The position numbers and the translations under genes are program-made. From positions 1 through 64,000 of the forward strand of contig NZ_JATV01000005.1 of the NCBI RefSeq assembly GCF_000611675.1: a stretch of 64,000 nucleotides of DNA. The letters run 5' to 3'. This document shows, piece by piece, positions 52,653 to 62,714 of the stretch (positions within the stretch are counted from its first letter, which is position 1; each line of letters starts with the position of its first letter). Source of the stretch: Flavobacterium succinicans LMG 10402 (GTDB lineage: Bacteria; Bacteroidota; Bacteroidia; Flavobacteriales; Flavobacteriaceae). A model generated the notes under the pieces. The model saw only the letters and a list, made by a program, of their open reading frames with translations. It had not been told where the DNA came from and did not search any database.

Positions 52653-53621
52653 ATGCTAAAAATTGGAGTATTAGGTGCTGGTCACTTAGGAAAGATACAT
52701 TTGCGTTTACTGCAACAGTCAGAAAAATATGAATTAGTAGGTTTTTATGATGAAAACCTTGAAAATGGCCAAAAGATAGAAAAAGAATTTGGTTACAAAC
52801 AATTCAAAACTATAGCCTCTCTAATTCATGCTGTAGATGTGGTCGATATTGTAACCCCTACCTTGTCTCACTTTAAATGCGCCAAAGTAGCCATTAAGTC
52901 AGGCAAACACGTTTTTATAGAAAAACCCATTTCAAATACAGTTGAAGAAGCTCTAGAGATTATCGCCTTAGCCAAAGAGTATAATGTAAAAGGTCAAGTG
53001 GGGCATGTAGAACGCTTCAATCCAGCATTTATCGCAACTAAAAACATGATTGAAAACCCCATGTTTATTGAAGCCCACCGTTTGGCCGAATTCAATCCTC
53101 GCGGAACCGATGTGCCTGTAGTCTTGGATTTGATGATACACGATATTGATGCTATTTTAAGTGTAGTACAGTCGAAAGTCAAAAACGTAAGCGCAAGTGG
53201 TGTATCTGTCATTAGCGAAACTCCCGATATTGCCAATGCAAGAATTGAATTTGAAAATGGTTGCGTGGCCAATCTAACCGCCAGCCGTATTTCGATGAAA
53301 AACATGCGCAAATCAAGATTCTTTCAAAAAGACGCGTATATCTCGGTTGACTTTCTAGAAAAAAGATGTGAGGTAGTAAAAATGAAAGATGCACCAGAAG
53401 TCCCAGGTGATTTCGATATGATATTACAAAATGCAGAAGGCGTAAAAAAGCAAATCTATTTTTCTAATCCTGATGTCGCCCAAAACAACGCCATCTTAGA
53501 CGAATTAAATTCCTTCGCAGACGCCATCAACAACAATACGACTCCTGTTGTTACCTTAGAGCAAGCAACAGAAGCCCTAAGTGTAGCCTATCAAATTATC
53601 GATTGTTTTAATAAGCAGTAA
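52653..53621 (+). CDS. Gfo/Idh/MocA-family NAD(P)-dependent oxidoreductase
   Basis: A 322-residue oxidoreductase. Seen: the Rossmann start IGVLGAGHLGKIHLR (3-17), DVVDIVTPTLSHF, the KHVFIEKPIS motif with the conserved Lys of the family, and VGHVERFNPA. Members act on sugars and related compounds; the substrate is unknown. It is the first gene of a probable three-gene operon (gaps 6 and 2 bases) ending with a 3-hydroxybutyryl-CoA dehydrogenase. Confidence 0.88.
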   Translation: MLKIGVLGAGHLGKIHLRLLQQSEKYELVGFYDENLENGQKIEKEFGYKQFKTIASLIHAVDVVDIVTPTLSHFKCAKVAIKSGKHVFIEKPISNTVEEALEIIALAKEYNVKGQVGHVERFNPAFIATKNMIENPMFIEAHRLAEFNPRGTDVPVVLDLMIHDIDAILSVVQSKVKNVSASGVSVISETPDIANARIEFENGCVANLTASRISMKNMRKSRFFQKDAYISVDFLEKRCEVVKMKDAPEVPGDFDMILQNAEGVKKQIYFSNPDVAQNNAILDELNSFADAINNNTTPVVTLEQATEALSVAYQIIDCFNKQ

Positions 53622-53627
53622 GCTTGA

Positions 53628-54224
53628 ATGGAAAACAAATTAGAAATTAAATTCAGGAACCAAAAACAATCCTTTGAAATTATTGAGGAGGAAATTATAG
53701 TTGATTTAAAAACTTCAAAACATAAATTAAAATATAATGTTCCTCTCGAAGAAATTAAGAAAACTCATTTTGTAACTAAATCAAAGGAAGACGGATTCTT
53801 TTTAATTTCTCTATTCTCATTTATTTTAAATTTTTTACTTCTGAGTTATTTCATTATTGATAATTATAAATTAGGAAATATGTTCTTACAGAGTACTCTT
53901 TTAACAATTTCTCTTGTATTTATAGCAATCATTAAAGCCTTTTTTGACGGACATGATGAAAAACATTTAGATGCATCCAAGCTTTTGTATTTTATATATA
54001 CAAAAAAAAATGCTACCGAAGTTGATCAGTTTATAGAATTGATTTACAACAAACAAAAAGACTGTTTTCGAAAAAAATATTTTGTAATTGATACGGTGCT
54101 TCCTTACAATGTCCAATACGAAAGATATCTTTGGTTATATACCAATAATTATATCAATGAATACGAATACGAAATCATAAAGGAAGACTTAGGTAAGTAT
54201 TTCAATTTTAATCCAACCATTTAA
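53628..54224 (+). CDS. Hypothetical membrane protein, 198 aa
   Basis: I do not recognise this gene. A charged N-terminal region (about 1-60) is followed by two hydrophobic segments (roughly 62-85 and 92-112), and a soluble C-terminal half rich in Tyr, Lys and Glu (YNVQYERYLWLYTNNYINEYE). There is no signal peptide. It lies between an oxidoreductase and a CoA dehydrogenase gene with 6- and 2-base gaps and so is co-transcribed, but it has no obvious metabolic link to either. Its base composition is more AT-rich than that of its neighbours, which may hint at insertion. Confidence 0.7.
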   Translation: MENKLEIKFRNQKQSFEIIEEEIIVDLKTSKHKLKYNVPLEEIKKTHFVTKSKEDGFFLISLFSFILNFLLLSYFIIDNYKLGNMFLQSTLLTISLVFIAIIKAFFDGHDEKHLDASKLLYFIYTKKNATEVDQFIELIYNKQKDCFRKKYFVIDTVLPYNVQYERYLWLYTNNYINEYEYEIIKEDLGKYFNFNPTI

Positions 54225-54226
54225 TT

Positions 54227-55114
54227 ATGAAAACAATAGCTGTCATAGGTTCTGGCACCATGGGCAACGGAATTGCCCACACTTTCGCACAAAGCGGATT
54301 TACAGTAAAATTAATTGATGTTTCTGAAAAAGCATTAGATAAAGGAATGGCTACCATCGCTGCCAATTTGGACCGAATGGTAAGCAAAGGCAGCATTACA
54401 GAAGAAGACAAAGCCAAAACCATTACCAATATCATTACGTATACGGATATCAAAGACGGAGTAGTTGGTGTAGATTTAGTAGTAGAAGCCGCTACAGAAA
54501 ACGTAGATTTAAAACTGAATATCTTCAAACAATTAAATGAAGTTTGTTCCCACAATACCATTTTAGCGACTAATACCTCATCAATTTCCATCACACAAAT
54601 TGGAGCTGTGGTAAGTCATCCAGAGCGTGTTATCGGTATGCATTTTATGAATCCGGTGCCTATTATGAAATTAGTTGAAATCATTAGAGGATACAACACT
54701 TCTGATGAGGTTACCGAAATAATCATGAAATTGTCTGAAAAACTAGGAAAAGTTCCTGTTGAAGTAAACGATTATCCTGGTTTTGTGGCGAACCGAATTT
54801 TGATGCCTATGCTAAATGAAGCAATAGAAACATTGTACAATAAAGTAGCAGGTGTTTACGAAATAGATACGGTAATGAAACTTGGTATGGGACATCCAAT
54901 GGGACCATTACAGTTAGCTGATTTTATTGGCTTGGATGTGTGTTTAGCCATTTTAAATGTAATGTACGAAGGATTCAAAAACCCAAAATACGCTCCTTGC
55001 CCGCTATTGGTCAATATGGTGCGCGCTGGAAAGTTAGGCGTAAAATCGGGCGAAGGATTCTACGATTACAGTGAAAGCAAAAAAGCAGAAAAAATTTCAA
55101 AAATGTTCTTGTAA
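54227..55114 (+). CDS. 3-hydroxybutyryl-CoA dehydrogenase
   Basis: A 295-residue NAD enzyme that oxidises 3-hydroxyacyl-CoA, used in butanoate or fatty-acid turnover. Seen: the NAD loop IGSGTMGNGIAHTFAQSG (6-23), ATNTSSISITQIG, the catalytic His in GMHFMNPVP and DYPGFVANRILMPMLNEAI, with GMGHPMGPLQLADFIGLD. The length is normal for the single-domain form. It ends the operon that starts at 52653 and is followed by a terminator. Confidence 0.95.
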   Translation: MKTIAVIGSGTMGNGIAHTFAQSGFTVKLIDVSEKALDKGMATIAANLDRMVSKGSITEEDKAKTITNIITYTDIKDGVVGVDLVVEAATENVDLKLNIFKQLNEVCSHNTILATNTSSISITQIGAVVSHPERVIGMHFMNPVPIMKLVEIIRGYNTSDEVTEIIMKLSEKLGKVPVEVNDYPGFVANRILMPMLNEAIETLYNKVAGVYEIDTVMKLGMGHPMGPLQLADFIGLDVCLAILNVMYEGFKNPKYAPCPLLVNMVRAGKLGVKSGEGFYDYSESKKAEKISKMFL

Positions 55115-55138
55115 TTTTCTTTACTTGCACAAAAAAAC

Positions 55139-55168
55139 AAACCCCAAAATCATTAGATTTTGGGGTTT
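55139..55168. terminator. Bidirectional terminator
   Basis: AAACCCCAAAATC (55139-55151) pairs perfectly with GATTTTGGGGTTT (55156-55168), loop ATTA, between convergent genes. Confidence 0.85.
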
Positions 55169-55187
55169 CCTATTTTAAAATATTGTC

Positions 55188-56705
55188 TTACAACAAAGAA
55201 TGACTAGTCATAACTTCAGGTTTCTCAACACCCATCAATTCTAAAATGGTTGGAGCAATATCCCCTAACACACCATCATTGATGTTTTTCAAATCCTTAT
55301 CCACTAAAATAATAGGCACTGGATTTGTCGTGTGAGCTGTGTTTGGACTTCCATCAGGATTGATCATCGTTTCACAGTTACCGTGATCCGCAATTACAAT
55401 AGTAGTATAATCATTAGCTAAAGCCGCTTCAATCACTTCTTTCACACAAGCATCAACTGCTTCACAGGCTTGGATGGCAGCGCTCATTACTCCTGTATGC
55501 CCAACCATATCACCGTTGGCAAAATTCAAACAAACGAAATCTACCTCACCTTTATGCAATTCAGGAACCAAAGCATCTTTCAATTCATAAGCACTCATTT
55601 CTGGTTTCAAATCATAAGTGGCTACTTTTGGAGAATTTCTTAAGATACGTGTTTCGCCCTCAAAAGGAACTTCTCTTCCTCCTGAGAAAAAGAACGTAAC
55701 ATGTGGATATTTTTCTGTTTCAGCAATACGAATTTGTTTTTTATTGGCTTTTTCTAAAACCTCACCCAAAGTTTCAGTGATGTTGTCTTTGTTGTACACC
55801 ACTTTCACATTTTCATACGTTTCATCGTAATTGGTCAAAGTAACATAATACAAAGACAATTTGTGCATATTTTGCTCATGAAAATCTTTTTGCGATAAAG
55901 CTTCTGTCAATTCACGTCCTCTGTCTGTTCTGAAGTTAAAGAAAATAACTACGTCATCTTCTTCTATTTTAGCCAATGGTTGACCTGCTTCGTCTACAAC
56001 AACCAAAGGATCTATAAATTCATCCGTCACATCTTTAGCATAGCTTTCTTCAATTGCTGCCACTGGATTTTGAGTAGCCGTTCCTGTTCCATTTACAACT
56101 AAATCATAGGCTAACTTTACACGCTCCCATCTTTTATCACGATCCATAGCATAATATCTACCTACAACCGACGCTAATTTAGCTGTTGTTGGCGCCATGA
56201 AATCTTGTAAATCTTGAATGTATTGTTTTCCTGATTTTGGATCTACATCACGTCCGTCAGTAAAAGCATGCACAAAAACATCTTGCAAACCATAAGTTTG
56301 TGATGCTTCAATTAATCCTCTTAAATGTGAAGTATGTGAATGCACTCCACCATCAGAAACTAATCCTAAGAAATGTACTTTTTTGTTGTTTTCTTTAGCA
56401 TAAGTAAAGGCATCAACTAAAACAGATTCTTTAGCTAAAGTATGATTTGCCACAGCCAAATTGATTTTTGCCAAATCTTGATATACAATTCTACCAGCAC
56501 CCAAATTCATGTGTCCCACTTCACTATTCCCCATTTGCCCCTCTGGCAAACCAACATTTAAACCATCGGTTCTAAGTTGTGCACTAGGATATTTTTCGTA
56601 AAGACTATTGATAAAAGGTACATTGGCATTGTCTATTGCAGACACCTTAGGATCAGGAGATTTCCCCCATCCATCAAGTATCATAAGGATAACTTTCTTG
56701 TTCAT
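55188..56705 (-). CDS. gpmI: 2,3-bisphosphoglycerate-independent phosphoglycerate mutase
   Basis: A 505-residue two-Mn glycolytic enzyme converting 3-phosphoglycerate to 2-phosphoglycerate. Seen: LMILDGWG with Asp11, GQMGNSEVGHMNLGAG with the phosphoserine Ser61, HAFTDGRDVDP, DRDKRWERVKLAYD, and the metal motifs NFANGDMVGHTG and VIADHGNCETM. I chose the ATG at 56705 (MNKKVILMIL); a longer frame adds 23 residues with no support. A -7 box TATATTTG lies 15 bases upstream. Confidence 0.97.
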   Translation of the reverse strand: MNKKVILMILDGWGKSPDPKVSAIDNANVPFINSLYEKYPSAQLRTDGLNVGLPEGQMGNSEVGHMNLGAGRIVYQDLAKINLAVANHTLAKESVLVDAFTYAKENNKKVHFLGLVSDGGVHSHTSHLRGLIEASQTYGLQDVFVHAFTDGRDVDPKSGKQYIQDLQDFMAPTTAKLASVVGRYYAMDRDKRWERVKLAYDLVVNGTGTATQNPVAAIEESYAKDVTDEFIDPLVVVDEAGQPLAKIEEDDVVIFFNFRTDRGRELTEALSQKDFHEQNMHKLSLYYVTLTNYDETYENVKVVYNKDNITETLGEVLEKANKKQIRIAETEKYPHVTFFFSGGREVPFEGETRILRNSPKVATYDLKPEMSAYELKDALVPELHKGEVDFVCLNFANGDMVGHTGVMSAAIQACEAVDACVKEVIEAALANDYTTIVIADHGNCETMINPDGSPNTAHTTNPVPIILVDKDLKNINDGVLGDIAPTILELMGVEKPEVMTSHSLL

Positions 56706-56719
56706 AATTATTTTTTTAT

Positions 56720-56727
56720 CAAATATA
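56720..56727 (-). promoter_or_regulatory. Probable -7 box of gpmI
   Basis: On the minus strand this reads TATATTTG, 15 bases upstream of the gpmI start codon. No TTG was seen at -33. Confidence 0.5.
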
Positions 56728-56827
56728 AAGAATTTTGAAGCGCCGAAAAAGGATTCTAAAATTCGCTTTTTCATTTCAATCGATGTAGGTGATAAAAATT
56801 CACAAAAAAGACCCTAAAATTTCGATT

Positions 56828-59254
56828 TTAACTTTTTATAAACAAATTCTTCGCTTCATTATAATCAATAAAATAGCGTACACTGATCGATAAAGTGTGT
56901 TGCAATTTCTCATTGGTTAAAATGGTATTCAGATTATCGCTATAATTTTTATTGATAAGGTTCTCAAAATTAGCCGAACTGTTGCGATACAAAAACGAAA
57001 CCTGACTTCCGGGTGCAAACCACCAAGAACAAGACAAGTCCATATTCCAAGAATAAAAACTTGAATTCTTATTCAGATTATACCCCATAAATTCAACCAA
57101 TCTTCCATTGGGAGCTAGTTGAAGTATGTTTTTGTTTTCTGCATAAGACCAATATTGTCTCACCAATAAATTAAAATTAACCTGACTATTTATGGAATAT
57201 TTCCCAGAAATATTATGAGAATAAGTAACTACATTTCGATTAGCAAAAAGAATCATTTTATCTAAAGAAGCGTCAATCGTATTCTCAACTTTATCAATAT
57301 ACCCTTTATTATTATTTCGTCTTGAAAATCCAAAATCATACACTACCGCCATTTTATCATTAAAACGATATCTTGGGCTCACAGTCACGCCGATAAAATC
57401 TCTTCCAGGTTCATCTGAACGAAAATACTCTGGATTAATATCAAAGGCAAATTTGTAGTTGTAATTACGAGAATAGTATGCCCAAAAGCCATAACTCGTA
57501 GGGGTGATGACATATCGACCTGACTGACGAGGTTCATAATAATCATAATTTTCAAAGGGATTAAAAACAATGCCAAGACCATATGAATTATTCTTTTTGG
57601 TTTCGATATTGGTGTTTATATTGATGTTATTGCCTTGCACCTGCCCTGTTTCTTTATTGAATTGGAGGAAATTATTATAATTCACTCGAAATCCATTGAA
57701 GTTTTTGGTCGGATTTAAAATTCTATAATTCGCATTTCCGTAAAAACTATAATAATTGGTTTGAAAATTAATCCCTAGATCGTTATTATCAAAGTCTTTG
57801 GTGTATAAATCTGTCCCCAAACTATAGCGATAATTCCCTGAAGTTTCGGCAAAATTAAGTTGTGTAGCTATGCCTTTTTTTACTATTTCATCATTAACAT
57901 AACTGTATTTAAAATCACCCGACAAGTTATAGGTATTGGCTTTGGTATTCAAATCCCAAACTAGGGCCGAAACATTTCCATCTCTAAAACTTCCGTTTCT
58001 AGTTACGTTGGTATTGACAAAAGTGACTGATGAATTTTTACGAAATCGTTGATCCAAAACCAATACATTATAATTAGCCAAAGGCTCCACTAATTCTCTT
58101 CGAATCGCACCGGTTTTAGTGTTTTGCAAGGTTGAATTTGTTTTTTCGGTCACTGCATTCAACACGCCAATTCCTAATCCTCCTTTGGTTCTTCCCGATA
58201 TTTTTAAAGCATTTAATAAATTTACACTGGCAGGGTTATCGATAATAATCTCATCTTTTTCTTTGGTTGGATACAAGGTTGGCGCACCCCCAATTCTTCT
58301 GGAGTATAATAAATTCCCTTTGCTAAACAAGTCAGTCCCTTCGGTGAAAAATGGTCTATTTTCATTGAATTGTTGTTCAAAAGGACCCAAATTTAAAATC
58401 TGATCATCGTATTTGGTTTGCCCAAAATCTGGAATTAAAATGGCATCAAGTGTAAATGCGTCGTTAATGCCGTATTTGATATCCAAACCTCCTTTCAACG
58501 TTCCTTTTGTTTTTTGTTGGTCGTTGGCATTTAAATAAAACGAAGAATAAGGTAATAAAAAAAGTCGTGTAGGGGTTTTAATATTTTCAATTCCGGTCAG
58601 TATGCCATTTTGTTGAGTAAAAGTCCCCAGTTTTGAATCGATAAAATTCCATGAATATTTTTGACGATCTCTTCGTATCTCTCTAAAGAAATTAACCCCC
58701 CAAGTTTGAATTTTCTCAGGCGAAAAACGTAAGGCAGCATACGGAATACGCATTTCAACTGTCCAACCAAAATCTGTAATAATCGCTTTGCTATCCCAAA
58801 CCGCATCCCAAGAATAATCTTCACCATTAGTATCCGTAGTAATACAATCCGCTTGCCCATCGGCCGCATTGACAAAAAATTGAAAATCTTGTTGACCATC
58901 ATTATAGCCATTTATAAAAACACCAAAAAGATCAGCCGTACCAAAATCGTCTCGTTTAGAAATTTCCTTTAGAATTTTTTGAGGCTGATCATCGAACATT
59001 TTAGCCGAAATATAAATGGCATTGTTATCAAACAAAACTTTTACTTCAGAACGTTTTTCAGGAGCTACTGCCTTTCCGTTATCTGGCTGAAACATAATAA
59101 AATCCGTGGCCGGCTGCACCGTTTCCCATACCTTCTCCTCTACTTTTCCATCAACAGTAATGGGTTCCGTAATCAACTTAGTAGCAATGCTCTTCTTTTG
59201 ACCATGAGCAAAAAAAGAAAAAAACAAAACAAAAAACAGTACAATTGATTTCAT
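56828..59254 (-). CDS. DUF5916 protein with CBM9-like domain, outer-membrane barrel (paralogue 1)
   Basis: An 808-residue exported protein. Seen: a signal peptide (about 1-18, FFAHGQ), a family-9 carbohydrate-binding-like domain (about 25-225; ITVDGKVEEKVWETVQPATDF, VNFFREIRRDRQ), and a long barrel region with many aromatic strands, ending LSISVRYFIDYNEA. This is the DUF5916 layout. Function is unknown. It lies 136 bases downstream of a close paralogue on the same strand with the same domain order. Confidence 0.85.
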   Translation of the reverse strand: MKSIVLFFVLFFSFFAHGQKKSIATKLITEPITVDGKVEEKVWETVQPATDFIMFQPDNGKAVAPEKRSEVKVLFDNNAIYISAKMFDDQPQKILKEISKRDDFGTADLFGVFINGYNDGQQDFQFFVNAADGQADCITTDTNGEDYSWDAVWDSKAIITDFGWTVEMRIPYAALRFSPEKIQTWGVNFFREIRRDRQKYSWNFIDSKLGTFTQQNGILTGIENIKTPTRLFLLPYSSFYLNANDQQKTKGTLKGGLDIKYGINDAFTLDAILIPDFGQTKYDDQILNLGPFEQQFNENRPFFTEGTDLFSKGNLLYSRRIGGAPTLYPTKEKDEIIIDNPASVNLLNALKISGRTKGGLGIGVLNAVTEKTNSTLQNTKTGAIRRELVEPLANYNVLVLDQRFRKNSSVTFVNTNVTRNGSFRDGNVSALVWDLNTKANTYNLSGDFKYSYVNDEIVKKGIATQLNFAETSGNYRYSLGTDLYTKDFDNNDLGINFQTNYYSFYGNANYRILNPTKNFNGFRVNYNNFLQFNKETGQVQGNNININTNIETKKNNSYGLGIVFNPFENYDYYEPRQSGRYVITPTSYGFWAYYSRNYNYKFAFDINPEYFRSDEPGRDFIGVTVSPRYRFNDKMAVVYDFGFSRRNNNKGYIDKVENTIDASLDKMILFANRNVVTYSHNISGKYSINSQVNFNLLVRQYWSYAENKNILQLAPNGRLVEFMGYNLNKNSSFYSWNMDLSCSWWFAPGSQVSFLYRNSSANFENLINKNYSDNLNTILTNEKLQHTLSISVRYFIDYNEAKNLFIKS

Positions 59255-59390
59255 AGGAATAGATTAAAAAGCCGAAACGAAACAGCTCCTTAATAGACAT
59301 AAAAAAGAAAAAAATGTTACAGTTCTAGCAAAAAACCTTTTAAAAAAACAGGAATCAATTATTTAAAACCCAAAAAATGAAGAAAACATA

Positions 59391-61784
59391 TTAAAATTTA
59401 TTCTTTACCGTATTATAATCAATGAAATAACGCACGCTTACAGATAAAATGGACGTCAAGTTGTTGTTCCAAACATTTTTAAAATTTGTTGGAAAATCTC
59501 GCTCTACAAGATTTGTTCTTTCTAAGGCATAGTTTCGATATAAAAAGGACAATTGGCTACCAGGAGCAAACCACCAACTGTAAGAAAAATCAAAATTCCA
59601 GGAATTAAAATTTCGATCTTTATTTTCAACATAAGTAGTATTTGTAACAAGTCGCCCATCATTTTGTAAGCTAAAAAAATCATGATTCTTGGCATAGGAC
59701 CAATAATATCTTGCCGTCAAATTAAGAGTCATCTTTTCGTTCAAAGCATATTTTCCGGTAAAATCATGCTGGAAATACTCTCTGTTTCGTTCTGCAAAAA
59801 CTATAGCATCATCTGTTGTTTCAACCCAACCACGATCATTTTTTTTATTCAAATAATCCAAAGCATAGGCAAGTGAAAATTTATCATTAAAACGGTATTT
59901 TGGACTTGCAAAAAAACCATAATTGTGCCTGCCTTCTTCATCATACCAAGCACCAGAAACGGTAACATCCATAGTAAACGCATGATTCCTATTCATCTCA
60001 ACACCAAAATAGGAAGACATTCTTTTGGGAATAAATACATATCTATTGTGTTCACGAGGCTCATAAAAATCATAATTAACGAATGGATTAGCAAAAAAGG
60101 CAAATTCAAAATAATCATTATTCAAATTTGTTCCTTTAATGAGTGCTTTGTACCACGCTTCTTGTAATTTTCCAAAAGTGTTTTGTACCTCGACATTCAC
60201 TTCTTGTTCTACTTTGAATGTATTAAAATACCGTGTTGGATTTAGAATTCTATAACTACCATTCGCTAAAAAACCGTGGTAATTCGTAAAGAAAATAATA
60301 CCCAAATCATTTACATCATAGTTTTCAGAAATATATTTACCAGAAAGCAAATAACGATATTTACCACTCGTCTTTGCAAAATTTAAAGACGTTTTAAAAC
60401 CATTATAATCCTGAATATCATTAATGGTACTGTATTTAAAATCACCATAAAGATTATAACTATTGGCTTGAGTATTCAAATCAAACAACAATCCCGAAAC
60501 ATTGGCATCTCTAAAACTTCCGTTTCGAGTTGTGTTGGTATTAATAAAGGTAACCGATGAATTTTGATTAAAACGCTGGTCAAAAACCAATACGTTATAA
60601 TTAGTCAAAGGTTCCAATATTTCTTTTCTTCTAAATTGAGTGATCGTGTCTTTTAGGGTGGCGAAAGTTTTTTCGGTAACGGCATTCAAAAAACCTACTC
60701 CGAGCCCTTTTTTAGTACGTCCAGAAATTTTAACAGCATTGATCAAATCAACAGTATTGGGATAATTATCGATGACTTCATTGTCTTTGGTCGTTACTTC
60801 TGTCGTGGATCCCAATCCAATTCGACGGGAATAAAACAAGTTTCCCTTGGTAAACATATCCGTCCCTTCGGTAAAAAAAGGTCTATTTTCTTGAAATTGT
60901 TGTTCAAAAGGCTCCAAGATTAAAATGGCATTATCGAACTTAGTTTGACCAAAATCAGGAACCAAAATAGCATCTAAAGTAAAAGAATCATTGATACCAT
61001 ATTTCAAATCTAAACCAGCTTTAAAAGTAGTTTCAGAACCAATATCGTTATGCTGATAATAAGCAGACGAATAAGGAATCAAAAACAATCGCGTGGGCGT
61101 ATCAATATTTTCAATCCCTTCCAAAACTCCAGCTTGCGGAATAACCGCTCCAATGCTAGCATCTACTAAATTCCAAGTGTATTTTTGAACATCTCTTTTT
61201 ATCTCTCTCATAAAATTAATGCCCCAAGTTTGCTTTTTGGCAGCAGAAAATCGCAAGGCTGCATATGGAATCTTCATTTCAACCGTCCAACCAAAACTGG
61301 TTTGTAACACTTTGCTATCCCAAATGGCATCCCAACTAAAATCTTCAAAGTCTTCTGTAGCCAAACAATCCATTTGAACACCAGCTGCACTTACAAAAAA
61401 TCGAAAATCTTGTTGCCCATCATTGAAGCCATTAATGTAAACACCAAAATGGTCCGACACCCCAAAAACATCTCTATTAGTAATTTCTCGCTGAATTTTC
61501 AAAGGATCTTCATCGTACATTGTTGCAGCGATATAAATCGCATTATCATCATAAAGAATTTTGACTTCTGTTTTTTTACTTGAACTAATTGGCTTACCAT
61601 TGTCGGGTTCAAACATCACAAAATCAGTAGCTGCTTCGGCTGTACTCCAAGCCTCTTCATTGAATTTTCCATCAACACTAATGGTTTCTTTAATAAAACT
61701 TGTGTGTAGTGACTTTTTTTGTGACCAAATTGTGCTATTTATTAAAAGCATCAAAAAAGGAATAAAAATGTATTTTTTACTCAT
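59391..61784 (-). CDS. DUF5916 protein with CBM9-like domain, outer-membrane barrel (paralogue 2)
   Basis: A 797-residue paralogue of the neighbouring gene, alike along the whole length (shared ISVDGKFNEEAW, QTWGINFMREIKRD, NRPFFTEGTDMF, LYSRRIG-type and SVRYFIDYN segments). Seen: a signal peptide (about 1-21, INSTIWSQ), a CBM9-like domain (about 25-235) and a barrel. The two arose by tandem duplication. It is the upstream gene of the pair. Ligand and role are unknown; such proteins may take up or anchor surface glycans. Confidence 0.85.
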   Translation of the reverse strand: MSKKYIFIPFLMLLINSTIWSQKKSLHTSFIKETISVDGKFNEEAWSTAEAATDFVMFEPDNGKPISSSKKTEVKILYDDNAIYIAATMYDEDPLKIQREITNRDVFGVSDHFGVYINGFNDGQQDFRFFVSAAGVQMDCLATEDFEDFSWDAIWDSKVLQTSFGWTVEMKIPYAALRFSAAKKQTWGINFMREIKRDVQKYTWNLVDASIGAVIPQAGVLEGIENIDTPTRLFLIPYSSAYYQHNDIGSETTFKAGLDLKYGINDSFTLDAILVPDFGQTKFDNAILILEPFEQQFQENRPFFTEGTDMFTKGNLFYSRRIGLGSTTEVTTKDNEVIDNYPNTVDLINAVKISGRTKKGLGVGFLNAVTEKTFATLKDTITQFRRKEILEPLTNYNVLVFDQRFNQNSSVTFINTNTTRNGSFRDANVSGLLFDLNTQANSYNLYGDFKYSTINDIQDYNGFKTSLNFAKTSGKYRYLLSGKYISENYDVNDLGIIFFTNYHGFLANGSYRILNPTRYFNTFKVEQEVNVEVQNTFGKLQEAWYKALIKGTNLNNDYFEFAFFANPFVNYDFYEPREHNRYVFIPKRMSSYFGVEMNRNHAFTMDVTVSGAWYDEEGRHNYGFFASPKYRFNDKFSLAYALDYLNKKNDRGWVETTDDAIVFAERNREYFQHDFTGKYALNEKMTLNLTARYYWSYAKNHDFFSLQNDGRLVTNTTYVENKDRNFNSWNFDFSYSWWFAPGSQLSFLYRNYALERTNLVERDFPTNFKNVWNNNLTSILSVSVRYFIDYNTVKNKF

Positions 61785-61916
61785 AAAGCGAATTGATTTG
61801 GAGTAAATGTATGGATTTTAACACAAATACAACTAAAAACTACGCTTTTATCTTAAATAAAACCAAATACAACATCGACTAAGTGTTAAATTTTACCGAC
61901 AAAATACATTTTAGCA

Positions 61917-61946
61917 TTGTTTTATTGCTTAATCATAGTATATTTG
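61917..61946 (+). promoter_or_regulatory. Promoter of the YkuD_2-like gene
   Basis: TTG at 61917-61919 and TATATTTG at 61939-61946 are 19 bases apart and fit the Bacteroidota pattern. This places transcription start after 61946 and supports the ATG at 61983 over any longer frame. Confidence 0.75.
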
Positions 61947-61982
61947 CGACCACGACAATTCTTTCTAACTAAAAGATTTACA

Positions 61983-62714
61983 ATGTATTACAACGTAGCT
62001 TTTCTCTTGTTATATTTATTCGGCAATAGCTTTTCTTTTAATTCCAATAGTGTAAAAGAGAGTAATTTTCTTCTTAATAAAAACAAAAAAACTAGTAGCT
62101 ATAGATCTGACTCCCACACAATGATTGCATCGATCTATCAAAATTTAAATGCCAACCAATTTGAATTACCTAATTATGATAGTTTTGCAGAAGGACTAAA
62201 AGGCTACTACACTTTAAAAGAAAAAGGATTAATCAAAAAAGAAATCCTTACTCTAATTGATTTTAGTCTTTCAGCGAACACCAAACGTCTTTGGGTAATT
62301 GATTTGGCTACCAATACCATTTTACACCATTCACTTGTTGCGCATGGCAAGAATACTGGCGATGAATTTGCAACAAAATTCTCCAATCAAAATTCATCTT
62401 TCCAAAGCAGCCTAGGTTTTTATAGTACTGGCGAAATCTACCAAGGAAAACATGGCGCTTCATTAAAACTTGATGGTTTAGAAGAAGGACTCAATAGCAA
62501 TGCTAGATCTAGAGCGATTGTCATTCACGGCGCTGACTATGTTTCAGATAAATTCATCAAACAAAACAAACGATTGGGAAGAAGTTTAGGATGTCCTGCT
62601 TTACCAAAGGAACTCAATATGCCTATCATTACCACTATTAAAGACAAATCACTTCTCTTTATCTATCATCCGTCAAGAAAAAAAGAAGAAAACAATCAAG
62701 CCTTAACGTCGTAA
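61983..62714 (+). CDS. Murein L,D-transpeptidase catalytic-domain protein (YkuD_2 type)
   Basis: A 243-residue exported protein. Seen: a signal peptide (MYYNVAFLLLYLFGNSFSF), then a catalytic domain with RAIVIHGADYVS (His) and RLGRSLGCPALP (the Cys motif), the order seen in YkuD_2 (PF13645). It should make or trim L,D cross-links in peptidoglycan in the periplasm. The start at 61983 is fixed by the promoter. Its last 12 bases overlap the convergent gene, which is another L,D-transpeptidase. Confidence 0.88.
   Translation: MYYNVAFLLLYLFGNSFSFNSNSVKESNFLLNKNKKTSSYRSDSHTMIASIYQNLNANQFELPNYDSFAEGLKGYYTLKEKGLIKKEILTLIDFSLSANTKRLWVIDLATNTILHHSLVAHGKNTGDEFATKFSNQNSSFQSSLGFYSTGEIYQGKHGASLKLDGLEEGLNSNARSRAIVIHGADYVSDKFIKQNKRLGRSLGCPALPKELNMPIITTIKDKSLLFIYHPSRKKEENNQALTS

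Noticed and set aside
61917-61982. A longer frame for the YkuD_2-like gene starting at 61917.
   Set aside because: A well-matched promoter lies inside this stretch, so it is not translated, and the signal peptide begins at 61983.
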